Positions 29,601 to 34,036 of a DNA stretch of 64,000 nt are shown piece after piece (position 1 is the first letter of the stretch; each line of letters starts with the position of its first letter). The notes below the pieces were generated by a model. That model made no database searches. It worked only from the letters and a program-made list of their open reading frames with translations, and was not told the DNA's origin. Made by a program: the position numbers and the translations under genes. The stretch lies in contig CM069455.1 of NCBI GenBank assembly GCA_035610835.1, forward strand, positions 41,185,944 to 41,249,943, in the 5' to 3' direction. The stretch is from Ophiura sarsii. Taxonomy: Eukaryota; Echinodermata; Ophiuroidea; Amphilepidida; Ophiuridae.

Positions 29601-30144
29601 CATATGCGTAATGTGTGCGTAAGGCCAAAACCGGGTGCGTGTGACCATAATTTACGCCGGGACTTTGCAGGTGAATTCAATTCTTGAGTTTTATGTGTGC
29701 TCTCAGAGCTTAAAAATGACGCAAAATTGATCAAGGCATTCATATTTTACTATATCTTGACAAACACACAGCCGCAAAGTCCCCCTTTTGATTTGCATCA
29801 CAAATGATAAACTCCATACGTGAATTACATCAAGCACCGATAAAATTGTGTTAAAAAATCAATCAATGATTCGTATTAGCCATATTTAATCATCTACATG
29901 TACTAAATTAATTTTCCTTTTTGACTTTCTCTACTAGACCGCCGAGATGCAATGGACATACAACATCGATGGCGTCACCCCCGAATACACTCCACCAACA
30001 GGCACTTCCTCAAGACCGATCGCCGGACCGCACATCAACCCCACCAAGCAAAGCAAACCGCGCAATTTCTTACTGGATAATATGAAGCTCACGACGACGG
30101 CCGTATCGTCACCTATTAAAGGGGCACCTGTATTTTTGAAATGA
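2598..30144 (+). CDS. CFAP47: CFAP47 (cilia and flagella-associated protein 47), C-terminal part, 22 exons
   Basis: CFAP47 is a large axonemal protein needed for motile cilia and sperm flagella; human CFAP47 loss is linked to abnormal sperm flagella (established knowledge). Here 22 exons join into one frame (2 nt + 1,459 codons + stop) with every junction AG/GT and every phase compatible. Residues about 1-116 form a CH domain ([45 protein letters not shown]). The rest is a series of beta-rich ASH/MSP-like modules with recurring PxxxG...L.F.P signatures, broken by a basic linker (about residues 268-293) and a Ser/Gly-rich linker (about 758-795). The motif [13 protein letters not shown] near residue 1146 and the tail with [13 protein letters not shown] fit the C-terminus of CFAP47. 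The 5' half (start codon, promoter) lies upstream of this window. HYDIN-like paralogues are the main alternative, but CH plus this tail favours CFAP47. No frameshift or internal stop was seen. Confidence 0.88.
2772..3312. mobile_element. TTAA-flanked fold-back element (diverged copy)
   Basis: TTAA then AGGCATATGCAAC at the left, and ..GATCACAGAATATTGC then TTAA at the right. The left half matches the copies at 35150 and 37850 (aagttacagagca, cctcaaaatcatgg, aaactgtcgg). The right half is strongly diverged. Confidence 0.55.
3448..3564 (+). CDS. CFAP47: CFAP47 exon w2: CH domain, middle
   Basis: Acceptor TTTTCCAG, 39 codons ([11 protein letters not shown]...GLDYDIQ), donor gtaggc, phase 0 at both ends. 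It carries the N.l..v..F..iGLd helix of the CH fold. A TA-flanked MITE begins only about 20 bp after the donor. Confidence 0.9.
3585..3786. mobile_element. TA-flanked MITE, CTGTAAAAGTGG family (copy 2)
   Basis: The same family as the copy at 2221, more diverged (tgtaaaagtgg..ttacagta), with the shared inner block ttttattttcgcg..gagcgcaaaaattaatgtagcg. It starts about 20 bp after the donor of exon w2. Confidence 0.65.
3790..4770. other. Intron sequence, no feature beyond a C21 run
   Basis: AT-rich intron between exons w2 and w3. It holds a C21 run at 3858-3878 and a short gagcgaagtgag / gagcgcagcgg stretch near 4433-4465. I see no coding or clear element structure. Confidence 0.5.
4773..5592 (+). 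repeat. 28-bp tandem array carrying 29 copies of a splice acceptor
   Basis: The unit is ctattgattacatttgattgattatagg, about 29 copies, almost identical (variants ctatttatt near 4940, ctattggtt near 5055, ttaattata near 5490). The ATAGG sites run from 4800 to 5584 at exactly 28-bp steps. The last unit holds the true acceptor of exon w3 and its first nine coding bases, so every unit repeats that junction. Confidence 0.95.
5584..5718 (+). CDS. CFAP47: CFAP47 exon w3: CH domain, end
   Basis: 45 codons, [16 protein letters not shown]...LHATVTRQ, donor gtaattg, phase 0. It ends the CH domain with the ITDPNP...L..L..L motif. The acceptor (AG at 5582-5583) and the first nine coding bases belong to the last unit of the 28-bp tandem array next to it, so the start is certain only because it alone keeps the frame: each earlier unit gives A-I-D-Y-I-stop. 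Confidence 0.87.
5815..6175 (+). pseudogene. CR1-like LINE, C-terminal RT relic and 3' end
   Basis: From 5829 the + strand reads [23 protein letters not shown], the usual C-terminal tail of non-LTR reverse transcriptases (sF.yaAP.lWN.LP..iR). The following 3' end (gtgctttataaatgtgttttattattatt) fits a CR1-like 3' terminus. It is 5'-truncated, has no RT core and lies in the intron after exon w3. Confidence 0.65.
6180..6741. other. Intron sequence, nothing recognised
   Basis: AT-rich intron part leading to exon w4. No open frame, repeat ends or motif that I can name. Confidence 0.5.
6742..7005 (+). CDS. CFAP47: CFAP47 exon w4: first Ig-like module after CH
   Basis: 88 codons ([20 protein letters not shown]...TSIDNITPT), acceptor TTCATAG, donor gtaag. 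It reads as an ASH/MSP-like beta sandwich: [13 protein letters not shown] at the start, then [13 protein letters not shown] hAT-type MITE sits 12 bp into the following intron and leaves the donor intact. Confidence 0.9.
7018..7209. mobile_element. hAT-type MITE next to the exon w4 donor
   Basis: Ends CAAGCCTGGAAAAAAATG and, inverted, CAGGCCTGGAAAAAATGG. It is flanked by an 8-bp duplication GTAGGATG at 7010-7017 and 7210-7217, as expected for hAT elements. The interior is runs of aatttccctcc. A relative is at 50861-51032. The first TSD base is intron position +5 of the donor. Confidence 0.85.
7522..8522. mobile_element. Mariner-like non-autonomous element (1.0 kb)
   Basis: Ends CGAGGGTCATTCAATAAG, about 30 bp inverted, flanked by TA at 7520-7521 and 8523-8524. 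The CGAGGGTCATTCAATAA type of end is known from mariner-like elements. Inside I see no DDE transposase, so it is non-autonomous or decayed. It lies in the intron before exon w5. Confidence 0.75.
8743..9010 (+). CDS. CFAP47: CFAP47 exon w5: beta module plus basic linker
   Basis: Acceptor TTTTAG, 89 codons plus 1 nt, donor gtagga. It begins [19 protein letters not shown] and ends in a Lys/Thr/Pro-rich linker (GTPKKVRSK...[10 protein letters not shown]) that looks disordered and may be a surface loop between modules. Confidence 0.88.
9011..10483. other. Intron sequence with short TAA repeat and C23 run
   Basis: Holds a (TAA) microsatellite near 9200 followed by ..gtgctttacaac.., which may be a SINE 3' end; a C23 run at 9324-9346; and a short duplication of aaaagcttgcctg-tggtatgcgtg at about 10207 and 10251. 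No gene seen. Confidence 0.45.
10484..10741 (+). CDS. CFAP47: CFAP47 exon w6
   Basis: Acceptor TGTCCACAG, 258 nt, donor gtataag, phase 1 in and out. It encodes [15 protein letters not shown]...[28 protein letters not shown], an ASH-like strand pattern in which F.P...G...C...F.N..LGEF.Y..E is the module's second half. Confidence 0.9.
10742..11442. other. AT-rich intron with a C16 run
   Basis: Poly-T-rich intron with a C16 run at 11145-11160. No coding or element ends recognised. Confidence 0.45.
11443..11700. mobile_element. MITE, TATGTGACC family (copy 2)
   Basis: Inverted relative to the copy at 1505-1760. It shares the whole 255-bp interior, including tcttcaaatcatatcttgtg and caaagcttaaa, so both derive from one family. 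It lies in the intron between exons w6 and w7. Confidence 0.75.
11743..12082. mobile_element. MITE with GGTTGTTTGCCCAAACA ends
   Basis: Inverted ends GGTTGTTTGCCCAAACA at both sides enclose paired gggtcggtcg blocks, about 340 bp. A decayed relative with cgaccgaccgaccc lies near 25018-25095. Confidence 0.7.
12249..12524 (+). CDS. CFAP47: CFAP47 exon w7
   Basis: Acceptor CATCACAG, 276 nt, donor gtaaat, phase 1 both sides. It encodes [21 protein letters not shown]...[32 protein letters not shown], a beta part followed by a probable charged helix. A relic MITE starts just beyond the donor. Confidence 0.88.
12540..12800 (-). mobile_element. TTAA-MITE family 1, reverse, decayed, with a nested insert
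   Basis: It matches the reverse complement of the family at 61032 (aaacctttcccaa..tctatctcaaggattactgaaccaatact..gtacttatttcaatgcacttctcatggtgattcc). Both ends are lost. It is interrupted at 12614-12711 by a small retroinsert. Confidence 0.65.
12603..12722 (+). mobile_element. Short retroinsert with 11-bp target duplication
   Basis: ACTAGGCTTTG is repeated at 12603-12613 and 12712-12722. Between them are 98 bp ending in a (GAT)n tail, as expected for a 5'-truncated LINE or SINE copy. The family was not recognised. Confidence 0.6.
12898..13030. mobile_element. MITE, CTATAG..CAGTTCCAAATTGG family (short copy)
   Basis: The left end cagttccaaattggtgaacctg and right end gctaatttggttaaactatag match the fuller copies at 16776 and 38485, including gaattcagaagagc. 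It is shorter and diverged. Confidence 0.6.
13275..13457 (+). CDS. CFAP47: CFAP47 exon w8
   Basis: Acceptor AATACTAG, 183 nt, donor gtaagg, phase 1 both sides. It encodes [24 protein letters not shown]...[11 protein letters not shown]. It reads directly into the next exon as ..[13 protein letters not shown]. Confidence 0.87.
13679..13790 (+). pseudogene. Two partial tandem copies of the exon w9 acceptor region
   Basis: Copies of the pyrimidine tract, acceptor and first 20-odd coding bases of exon w9 start near 13679 and 13740. The shared core is attgcaga-gaaggcca-atcag, compared with the real attcttgatgaaggccaaatcag at 13838. Spacing is about 71 and 89 bp. Each copy breaks off into ..tgtatcatattcat, which is intron-like, so they are not complete exons. 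The stretch happens to stay open in the coding frame. Confidence 0.75.
13832..14037 (+). CDS. CFAP47: CFAP47 exon w9
   Basis: Acceptor TTCCCCAG, 206 nt, donor gtaagt; enters in phase 1, leaves in phase 0. It encodes [29 protein letters not shown]...YLIECTV, a clear ASH-type ..L.IKFTP...G.Y.C.V.L...DVRVY.IE pattern. Two partial copies of the acceptor and first bases lie just upstream. Confidence 0.9.
14038..14726. other. Intron between w9 and w10, nothing recognised
   Basis: AT-rich. A stretch near 14120-14290 (..gagcccaggatctccc..) might be an old SINE B-box, but I cannot support it. Confidence 0.4.
14727..14870 (+). CDS. CFAP47: CFAP47 exon w10
   Basis: Acceptor TTTATCAG, 48 codons ([16 protein letters not shown]...[10 protein letters not shown]), donor gtaagt, phase 0 at both ends. 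It is the first half of an ASH module completed by the next exon, across a 3.5-kb intron. Confidence 0.88.
14871..15865. other. Intron w10-w11, first part
   Basis: It has a C23 run at 15634-15656 and a short AGCAGCAGCAG near 15402. No exon is needed here, because w10 and w11 join in phase and in one module. Confidence 0.45.
15866..16103 (+). mobile_element. TTAA-MITE family 1
   Basis: TTAACACTTTCCACAC at the left and ..CATGGAGTAGTGTTAA at the right, TTAA on both sides. The family core ttctgaaaaatctgttttgtacatggtaaaac is present. Length is about 238 bp, usual for this family. Confidence 0.75.
16104..16775. other. Intron stretch with an unrecognised 106-codon open frame
   Basis: An open frame at 16442-16762 (+) has no match I know, no splice support and AT-rich codon use. 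I treat it as chance. Confidence 0.3.
16776..16982. mobile_element. MITE, CTATAG..CAGTTCCAAATTGG family (best copy)
   Basis: 207 bp with ends CTATAGTTCATTCAGTTCCA and, inverted, CTATAGTTTAATCAGTTCCA. The interior carries ttcagaagagcg, aaaacgcttgcat and cttttgtgagcagagagataaaa. No coding sequence. Confidence 0.75.
17361..17670 (-). mobile_element. tRNA-derived SINE with (TTA)n tail
   Basis: On the minus strand the head gcatgttggcacagtggtag resembles a pol III A box. The body passes through ..gatctccggtttcctcctgc.. and ends gcgctatataaatccag followed by ATTATTATT at 17361-17378. That 3' end is typical of SINE/LINE pairs. No clean B box was seen. Confidence 0.55.
17868..17940 (+). mobile_element. 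tRNA-like SINE head
   Basis: TAGCTGGTCTAGTAGTA resembles an A box. GGTCCTGGATTTGATGCCC, 35-40 bp later, resembles a B box. The arms do not close into a good acceptor stem, so this is a tRNA-derived SINE relic and not a tRNA gene. Confidence 0.5.
18078..18282. mobile_element. hAT-like MITE, gcgggtaac/gggcaggt family (copy 1)
   Basis: It shares inner blocks with the element at 34848-35674: cgagtaacgtttgtg..gggcaggtgatgatacaaa.gtacccg..tgatgggtaa, then tggtggaat..gggcaggta..gtgagttacctgc. Ends are CAGGGTCAGACCTG and, inverted, CAGGGCTGGAACTT. Confidence 0.6.
18335..18453 (+). CDS. CFAP47: CFAP47 exon w11
   Basis: Acceptor TACACAG, 119 nt, donor gtaagt, leaves in phase 2. It encodes [20 protein letters not shown]...[12 protein letters not shown]. 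The G.L.L.N.edG.E..FkL.GEG pattern finishes the module begun in w10. Confidence 0.9.
18821..19004. mobile_element. TA-flanked MITE, CTGTAAAAGTGG family (copy 3)
   Basis: Ends CTGTAAAAGTG and, inverted, CTGTAAAAGTTG, with TA on both sides and the family's inner block (gcgcttgctgatttgagcg). Confidence 0.75.
19723..19929 (+). CDS. CFAP47: CFAP47 exon w12
   Basis: Acceptor GCATCCAG, 207 nt, donor gtaaga, phase 2 in and out. It encodes [19 protein letters not shown]...[15 protein letters not shown], a further beta module with the usual V.VPN.T...L.Y start and G.FRG.L.F end. Confidence 0.9.
20262..20651 (-). pseudogene. Penelope-like GIY-YIG endonuclease domain
   Basis: [20 protein letters not shown] followed by R.L..R..EH is the GIY-YIG nuclease core with its Cys pair and catalytic Arg. 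Later ..[15 protein letters not shown] supplies the conserved Glu region. In canonical Penelope-like elements this domain nicks the target. Cut off from its RT by frame breaks. Confidence 0.85.
20682..21080 (-). pseudogene. Penelope-like RT, thumb part in a shifted frame
   Basis: It reads [44 protein letters not shown], the conserved thumb of Penelope-like RTs. It ends at a stop just before the endonuclease part, so at least one frameshift and one stop or shift separate it from its neighbours. Confidence 0.8.
21058..21891 (-). pseudogene. Penelope-like reverse transcriptase, RT core
   Basis: The 277-codon frame carries [17 protein letters not shown] near residues 74-90, motif [13 protein letters not shown] near 142, [19 protein letters not shown] near 206 and the catalytic FRYVDDTF box near 240. 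All three catalytic aspartates are visible. The frame is lost after ..[10 protein letters not shown]; the thumb continues in another frame. The first 50 or so residues come from the inverted repeat and are probably not native protein. Confidence 0.85.
22026..22520. other. Intron w12-w13, nothing recognised
   Basis: AT-rich intron with no element ends or open frame that I can support. Confidence 0.4.
22521..22634 (+). CDS. CFAP47: CFAP47 exon w13: Ser/Gly-rich linker
   Basis: Acceptor TAATCAG, 114 nt, donor gtaaga, phase 2 in and out. It encodes [18 protein letters not shown]...ANSSSSSG, an acidic then serine-rich low-complexity linker between beta modules. It is likely flexible and its length probably varies between species (inference). 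Confidence 0.82.
22635..23101. other. Intron w13-w14, nothing recognised
   Basis: AT-rich intron, ending in a good pyrimidine tract before exon w14. Confidence 0.4.
23102..23371 (+). CDS. CFAP47: CFAP47 exon w14
   Basis: Acceptor TTATTACAG, 270 nt, donor gtaagt, phase 2 in and out. It encodes [19 protein letters not shown]...[18 protein letters not shown]...[19 protein letters not shown], a textbook ASH/MSP module with the NPT.E...F motif. Confidence 0.92.
23641..23770 (+). pseudogene. Oldest relic copy of CFAP47 exon w15
   Basis: This stretch resembles exon w15 (cacaccccaaacc..., tgctgccacacatggagt, agcctggcaa, then a decayed QFITLTN segment) with many indels, so the frame is lost. It sits about 250 bp upstream of the second relic and is the left member of a three-copy tandem series. 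Confidence 0.65.
23839..24060 (+). pseudogene. Second tandem copy of CFAP47 exon w15, no donor
   Basis: The acceptor TTCATAG and about 46 codons match w15 closely ([20 protein letters not shown]...[10 protein letters not shown]). The sequence then diverges after ITLTN and has no matching donor. The intron piece before it (tttcttgttt..acagctacctattt..) is also duplicated. The unit length is 256 bp. If spliced in, it would duplicate about 46 residues; more likely it is a pseudo-exon. Confidence 0.8.
24095..24314 (+). CDS. CFAP47: CFAP47 exon w15 (intact member of a tandem exon duplication)
   Basis: Acceptor TTTATAG, 220 nt, donor gtaagt; phase 2 in, 0 out. It encodes [20 protein letters not shown]...[17 protein letters not shown]...DCDKI. 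It alone continues past ITLTN into coding sequence and a donor. Two diverged copies lie 256 and about 500 bp upstream. Confidence 0.92.
24315..25136. other. Intron w15-w16 with MITE relic
   Basis: A short duplication gggttcgattggag occurs at about 24336 and 24358. A relic of the GGTTGTTTGCCC family (cgaccgaccgaccc) lies at 25018-25095, with only one end recognisable. Confidence 0.4.
25137..25398 (+). CDS. CFAP47: CFAP47 exon w16
   Basis: Acceptor TCTTACAG, 262 nt, donor gtatgt, phase 0 in, 1 out. It encodes [20 protein letters not shown]...[19 protein letters not shown]...[22 protein letters not shown], the join of two beta modules (G.W.f...G.G then P..NP..E). Confidence 0.92.
25430..25550. 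mobile_element. CAGCCCTTTTATGGCA MITE, partial copy
   Basis: It starts CAGCCCTTTTATGGCAAAAG and matches one half of the complete element at 30491-30746, including taaatcatgtagtggtaaaa. The second half is missing. Confidence 0.65.
25873..26134 (+). CDS. CFAP47: CFAP47 exon w17
   Basis: Acceptor CTCCGCAG, 262 nt, donor gtatgg, phase 1 in, 2 out. It encodes [18 protein letters not shown]...[25 protein letters not shown]...HPAARR, ending in the I.L.FaPd...hea.c.v.i core strand set. Confidence 0.9.
26246..26547 (+). mobile_element. TTAA-MITE family 1 with a microsatellite insert
   Basis: TTAACCCTTTTCAGGCGGC to ..CTGGAAAGTGTTTAA, with TTAA at both ends. It is interrupted by (TAA)n followed by aagcgccttgctttt, a SINE-like 3' end, near 26378-26440. 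Confidence 0.65.
26964..27232 (+). CDS. CFAP47: CFAP47 exon w18 ([12 protein letters not shown] motif)
   Basis: Acceptor CTCCATCAG, 269 nt, donor gtgagt, phase 2 in, 1 out. It encodes [27 protein letters not shown]...[15 protein letters not shown]. The [13 protein letters not shown] stretch is, to my knowledge, a signature of CFAP47 and related central-apparatus proteins and supports the gene call. Confidence 0.93.
27592..27763 (+). CDS. CFAP47: CFAP47 exon w19
   Basis: Acceptor TTCCACAG, 172 nt, donor gtaagt, phase 1 in, 2 out. It encodes [18 protein letters not shown]...[16 protein letters not shown]...[11 protein letters not shown] decayed copy of its last 37 bases plus donor lies 114-115 bp downstream. 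Confidence 0.9.
27839..27885 (+). pseudogene. Relic copy of the CFAP47 exon w19 3' end and donor
   Basis: The bases gtattcaatgtcag..ccattcaaagttatgaagtatg mirror the end of exon w19 and its donor (gtgttcaacgtaatc..gttatgaagtaag), offset by 114-115 bp. This is a short tandem duplication across a 5' splice site. The copied donor is now gtatgt, which could still be functional. Confidence 0.65.
27930..28300 (+). mobile_element. tRNA-derived SINE
   Basis: The B-box-like GTGGGTTTGAGTCCTG at about 27989 is followed by gtgtccttgggcaaggcact, a central block shared by many animal SINEs. An A box upstream is weak. No coding sequence. It lies in the intron between w19 and w20. Confidence 0.6.
28508..28669 (+). 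CDS. CFAP47: CFAP47 exon w20
   Basis: Acceptor TTTTACAG, 162 nt, donor gtaagt, phase 2 in and out. It encodes [21 protein letters not shown]...[21 protein letters not shown], the last but one beta module. Confidence 0.92.
29134..29302 (+). CDS. CFAP47: CFAP47 exon w21
   Basis: Acceptor TTCAACAG, 169 nt, donor gtatgt, phase 2 in, 0 out. It encodes [21 protein letters not shown]...[17 protein letters not shown], the final ASH module (F.v.P..G.L.p.G..G.l..l.FtP..yGk.y.akl). Confidence 0.92.
29324..29400. mobile_element. CTATAG-family repeat end, left of the last exon
   Basis: CTATAG..gatcagttccaaattggcgaaagcc matches the family end at 16776 and 38485. The matching inverted end, with similar inner sequence (ggcaacacac), is at about 30945-30980, beyond the stop codon. 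Confidence 0.5.
29400..29780. repeat. Two tandem copies of a 165-205-bp intron unit
   Basis: gaaggcaacacac..ggtgcgtgtgaccataattta..caaacacacagccgcaaagt occurs twice, the second time with about 40 extra bases. It is in the last intron of CFAP47. Confidence 0.7.
29938..30144 (+). CDS. CFAP47: CFAP47 terminal coding exon w22 and stop
   Basis: Acceptor TCTACTAG, then [20 protein letters not shown] and a Pro/Lys-rich tail ending KGAPVFLK, with stop TGA at 30142-30144. The W.Y.I.G.tPeY.PP tail is typical of the C-terminus of this protein family. The exon is flanked on both sides by oppositely oriented repeats of the CTATAG family (29324 and 30980). Confidence 0.92.
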   Translation, partial: TAEMQWTYNIDGVTPEYTPPTGTSSRPIAGPHINPTKQSKPRNFLLDNMKLTTTAVSSPIKGAPVFLK

Positions 30145-30490
30145 TTCAAAAGCAGGATTGAGATTTTTATCCAAATTGACTATTTGGGTACAAAGGCAGC
30201 ACCTTTGACCCAAAACACCTTGACAGAGAGGAAAGTACCTGCATGCACTGTGCCTACTTTATCCACAAGCAACAGTGTTAGGATTGATGAAGAGGGTGTC
30301 ATTCCGATGAATATTAATGAGAAGTCTCTTATACAGACATTATATTTATAGTCCTGTATCATAGTACCCACAGTAGCAAAAAACTGGTGTATGACTGATG
30401 AAGAGTGCAAGGGTGTGATTAGGCAGAACGGAAGTTGTTTATGAGGAGCCTCCCAAAACGTCACACTGGGGAATTTTTTCCAGGAGTCAA

Positions 30491-30746
30491 CAGCCCTTTT
30501 ATGGCAAAAGGATGTATCTTATATGCACTTTCCTAATGATATACTTCCTTTTAACATGGATTGTGTTAACTTGGTTCAATAATCCTCTCTTAGGAAAAGG
30601 TTGCAACTTGTAAAGACAATAAAAGTAATATACTGCCTTTTACCACTACATGATTTATGGAGAAAAAAGCTAACTTTGATCATGTTAAAAGGAAGTATAC
30701 TGTTAGAAAACTACATAAGATACATTCGTTTGCCATAAAAGGGCTG
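30491..30746. mobile_element. CAGCCCTTTTATGGCA MITE, complete
   Basis: Perfect 18-bp inverted ends CAGCCCTTTTATGGCAAA, with homology extending inward to about 75 bp per arm (..gtatcttat..acttccttttaacatg). It carries the first AATAAA after CFAP47. Confidence 0.75.
30618..30623 (+). promoter_or_regulatory. Candidate CFAP47 polyadenylation signal (AATAAA)
   Basis: This is the first AATAAA after the stop codon, 474 bp downstream, and it lies inside a MITE (30491-30746). If used, the gene's 3' end is TE-derived. No downstream GU-rich element was assessed, so this is only a candidate. Confidence 0.3.
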
Positions 30747-30779
30747 TAAGTCTATATCTAAGCCAGCAGACGACACAAG

Positions 30780-30980
30780 TCACTGACATTCAAACTACAG
30801 CGTCAACCTCAACAAGACAAACTTACGCGCGCGGTTATGGCCACACGCACACATTTTTTGCCGCACTCACCCGTCACATAGATGGTGCAGAGTGCGCTTA
30901 CTGCCTTCACGCACACCGCGTCCGTCTGGTGTGGTTTTTTTAATGAGGTTTCGCCAATTTGGAATTGAACAAACTATAGT
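30780..30980. mobile_element. CTATAG-family repeat end, right, inverted
   Basis: It ends ..ggtttcgccaatttggaattgaacaaactatag, the inverse of the end at 29324. The inner part includes the matching gtgcgcttactgccttcacgc stretch. Confidence 0.5.
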
Positions 30981-31059
30981 TTCCTATTGGCAAGCAGAGT
31001 ATTTAGCCCCTGTATCAAGCCTCATCTCTTTGGATTGGTTTTCGACAAACCCCTACTGC

Positions 31060-31276
31060 TTAACCCCCTGGGCACTACCTGTTTTTCGTACAAGAATTCC
31101 CATTGGTCAATTACATGATGTAATCATCTTGATAACCAATTACAATTTTGCTTATAAATATTTTATGCTAATCTTTGTGAAAATTGTAAATGTTCTGACA
31201 ACAATGTCTCTGATTGGCACAATATATGACATGTCCTAAATTTTAACCAATCGGCAGGTGGTTCTCATAGGGTTAA
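31060..31276. mobile_element. TTAA-MITE family 2 (copy 1)
   Basis: TTAACCCCCTGGGCACTACC at the left and, inverted from the right, TTAACCCTATGAGAACCACC, with TTAA at both ends. Several ATTGG boxes inside (cattggtcaatt, gattggc, accaatcgg) are shared with the copy at 60506. Confidence 0.75.
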
Positions 31277-31469
31277 AGCCTCATCCTCAAATTGCAGACT
31301 ATTTTCTAACATTGATATCAGAATCAGAACACATGGGTTTTTAGGTGTTTTTTTAATATTAAAAGTGCCTATGCAATGTATATTTTTTCATGGAAATTCG
31401 TAAATAAAGTGACCTCTCCCCCTGTAGACTATTCCGTCCTAATGTAAATACATATGATAATATGATATA

Positions 31470-31708
31470 TTAACGCTTTCCATGCGGCAGGCCTCTAAAG
31501 ACGACATTCCAAAATTTCACAAAATTTCATAATTATTGAATTTCATTACAATTATTTGAAATCGCCATGAAAAATGCATTGAAATAAGTACGAACATGCC
31601 TAGTATTGGGTCAGTAATCCTTGAGATAGACTTTGAAAATTTGGATAGGTTTCTGAAAAATCTGTATTGTATATATGGCAAAACTAATAGCCACATGGAA
31701 AGTGTTAT
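31470..31708 (+). mobile_element. TTAA-MITE family 1
   Basis: TTAACGCTTTCCATGCGGC to ..CATGGAAAGTGTTAT; the right TTAA has one change. The core matches the family (gaaatgcattgaaataagta, gggtcagtaatccttgag). Confidence 0.7.
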
Positions 31709-32430
31709 ATGAGGAAAATTATTTTATAAAGAGAATTAGATTTGCACAGAAATGGACATTTGCGAGAAGAACTAAGTACGTAAATTCTTTGAACATTACT
31801 TGTCCAAATTGGCACCAATTATTGGGTGTCAAATAACATTTACTACACCATTATATGTGACATTGTTTATATATTATATATATGTATATATAGGTAGATA
31901 AAGAATGTATCAATTATACAGAATTCCGTCCTCGATTTTGACCAAATAATAAACCACCAATGAACATTTTTATATTTAAAAATGTAATAAAAAAAGTAAT
32001 TTATTTGTAAATTGCTACTATTGTAAATAAGTACTTGAATATCTAATGTACATGTACAGGCAGAGCTCATATCTTGGTAAAATATGCCTATTGATTCTCA
32101 CAAAATATTGTGCAAACATGTAGGCTCATAATATCTTACAAGATTAGGTGACAAAAAAAGTGAAATTTTTTTTTTTTTTAAACGTTTGAAAAAATATGAT
32201 ATTTCTTTGTTGAAAAATGTTGAACATTTTTGAACATTTTAATTGTTTTTTGAAAATTCACCAAACTGTTCAAGGAAATGAAGAAGGGGAAAAGCCTGGA
32301 GATGTCTGTAACAGAGGTGGGGGGGGGGGTTCGTTGCCTAAGTGTTTATGATACTCTTTCACATTTTACAAACAAGATTTGAACTCTGTATGTCAACTAT
32401 ACTTGGTAATCATTGTTTTCTTGTCTTGTA
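31709..32430. other. AT-rich intergenic stretch
   Basis: Contains a TA microsatellite near 31868-31893 and a G10 run near 32318. Nothing else recognised. Confidence 0.4.
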
Positions 32431-32438
32431 CTCTACAC

Positions 32439-32872
32439 CAAGCATGTGCAACCTTTTCTACCACACGGGCCGCATTGCGATTTTGAGATCTATTCACGGG
32501 CCGCAGCGATTGTCAAACATTCCAAAACACGTCCGGAGGAGGAGTAATAGGGAGAGGGGAAGTCCATTACTCATGGAATACCGGCTTCTCTTCGTGTAAT
32601 TTCCTCTTTTTACTCGCTTTAGCTGCTGCAAGCGCCATTTTAACCAAGAATTTTATCACGCAATCACACCTTGGGTTATATTTACTTAATACAGCGCGTC
32701 ACCCTACTAATATAAGGGAGCACACCACCAAATCAATCCGCCATTTGTGTAAAACTAGGGAGTTCCGTTTAAACGGGCCGCATCATTTGAAATTTTAGGA
32801 TTGCTTCGCGGGCCGCAGATTAGAGGTCGGCGGGCCGCATGTGGCCCGCGGGCCGCAGGTTGCACACGCTTG
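32439..32872. mobile_element. hAT-type MITE, GGGCCGCA ends, 434 bp
   Basis: Ends CAAGCATGTGCAACCT and, inverted, CAAGCGTGTGCAACCT, with the 8-bp duplication CTCTACAC at 32431-32438 and 32873-32880. The GGGCCGCA blocks just inside the ends are typical of a widespread hAT MITE type. No transposase. Confidence 0.9.
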
Positions 32873-32880
32873 CTCTACAC

Positions 32881-34036
32881 AATTTGTCAAATGGTTTGTA
32901 AATAATGTGTTAGATATTAATAAAAGAGAAAGATCGAGTTGACACAATAAATCTATAAAACTATTGCCTTTAGAATGTTCTTATTAATTGTGTGTCGGTT
33001 ACCGCACTAGGTATTTATTGAATTGTGTGTGATTACTGTCATAACTGTCACACAAATCAATGATTTCCTATACCTAGTGCAACTTTGCTGTTGTTATGCG
33101 CGGTCATTGAAATCGCCATAACTTTAAAAGTATCCATTCGATTTTGTTGAATGAGGTATCAAACTGCGGAGAAGAAATTTGCTCATTTAATGTATATCTC
33201 AGATTTTTGGTTCCGATTATATATTTTGAATTAGCCAACCTCAAAGCACCTGGTCAGGGACTTTATGTGCTAGGTGTATATAGAAGTATTTATTATACTA
33301 TGTGGTATAAATATAGCCAGCTTTTGTGTAACAAGACTCTACCTTTTCTTTCATTCTGAGGATATATTGCTGCACTTAAATATTGGTCCTCTACTCAAGA
33401 TTGGTCAGTACATAAATTATGATGTCTAGACAATGTTATGACATGCCACATGACCGAAACAAAACATTAGGCTCTATTTTAGGATGACATGACCAAACCT
33501 TTCAAAACAAAACACTGGTATACCCATAAAACACATGTGACAGCAAAGGTTGCTGCTGCATTTTTAATCACCTCTTAAAAACAAATGTAATTGTGACTGG
33601 TCAAACCCATGAAACACAAGTGACAGCAATGGTTGTAGCCTATCTATCACTATTGGCATGTTTACAAAAGTCTCTGGTTCCTCACAAGTTTAGATTTACG
33701 ATTACATCACAGCCCAATGTAGTCCTTGTCTATACATGTATAATAAATCAGATATTGGCTGCGCCAACTTGGGTGAATATCTATTATATATTATTGGAAA
33801 GGAAATGAGTCACAGAATCCATTGCTAGTATCAAATTTCACTCAAATTCTTTTATTTTTTTTAGCTCAACATTTTTCGGACAAGGTAACATAATAAGTTT
33901 TTGGTTAAAAAAAAGCTGAAATTGCACCATCTAAAGACACTTCTCTAGGATCTTTTTATTTTTGAATTTTTTTCAAAAAAATTCTAGTTTGTAAATTTCC
34001 CCAAAATGTATACTTTTTGAGCATCACATCAATAAT
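32881..34036. other. Intergenic stretch with one small palindrome
   Basis: At 33004-33083, gcactaggtat and atacctagtgc are inverted around gtgtgtga / tcacacaa. From 33480 to 33650 the phrase acccat-aaacacatgtgacagcaa is repeated twice. No coding seen. Confidence 0.4.
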
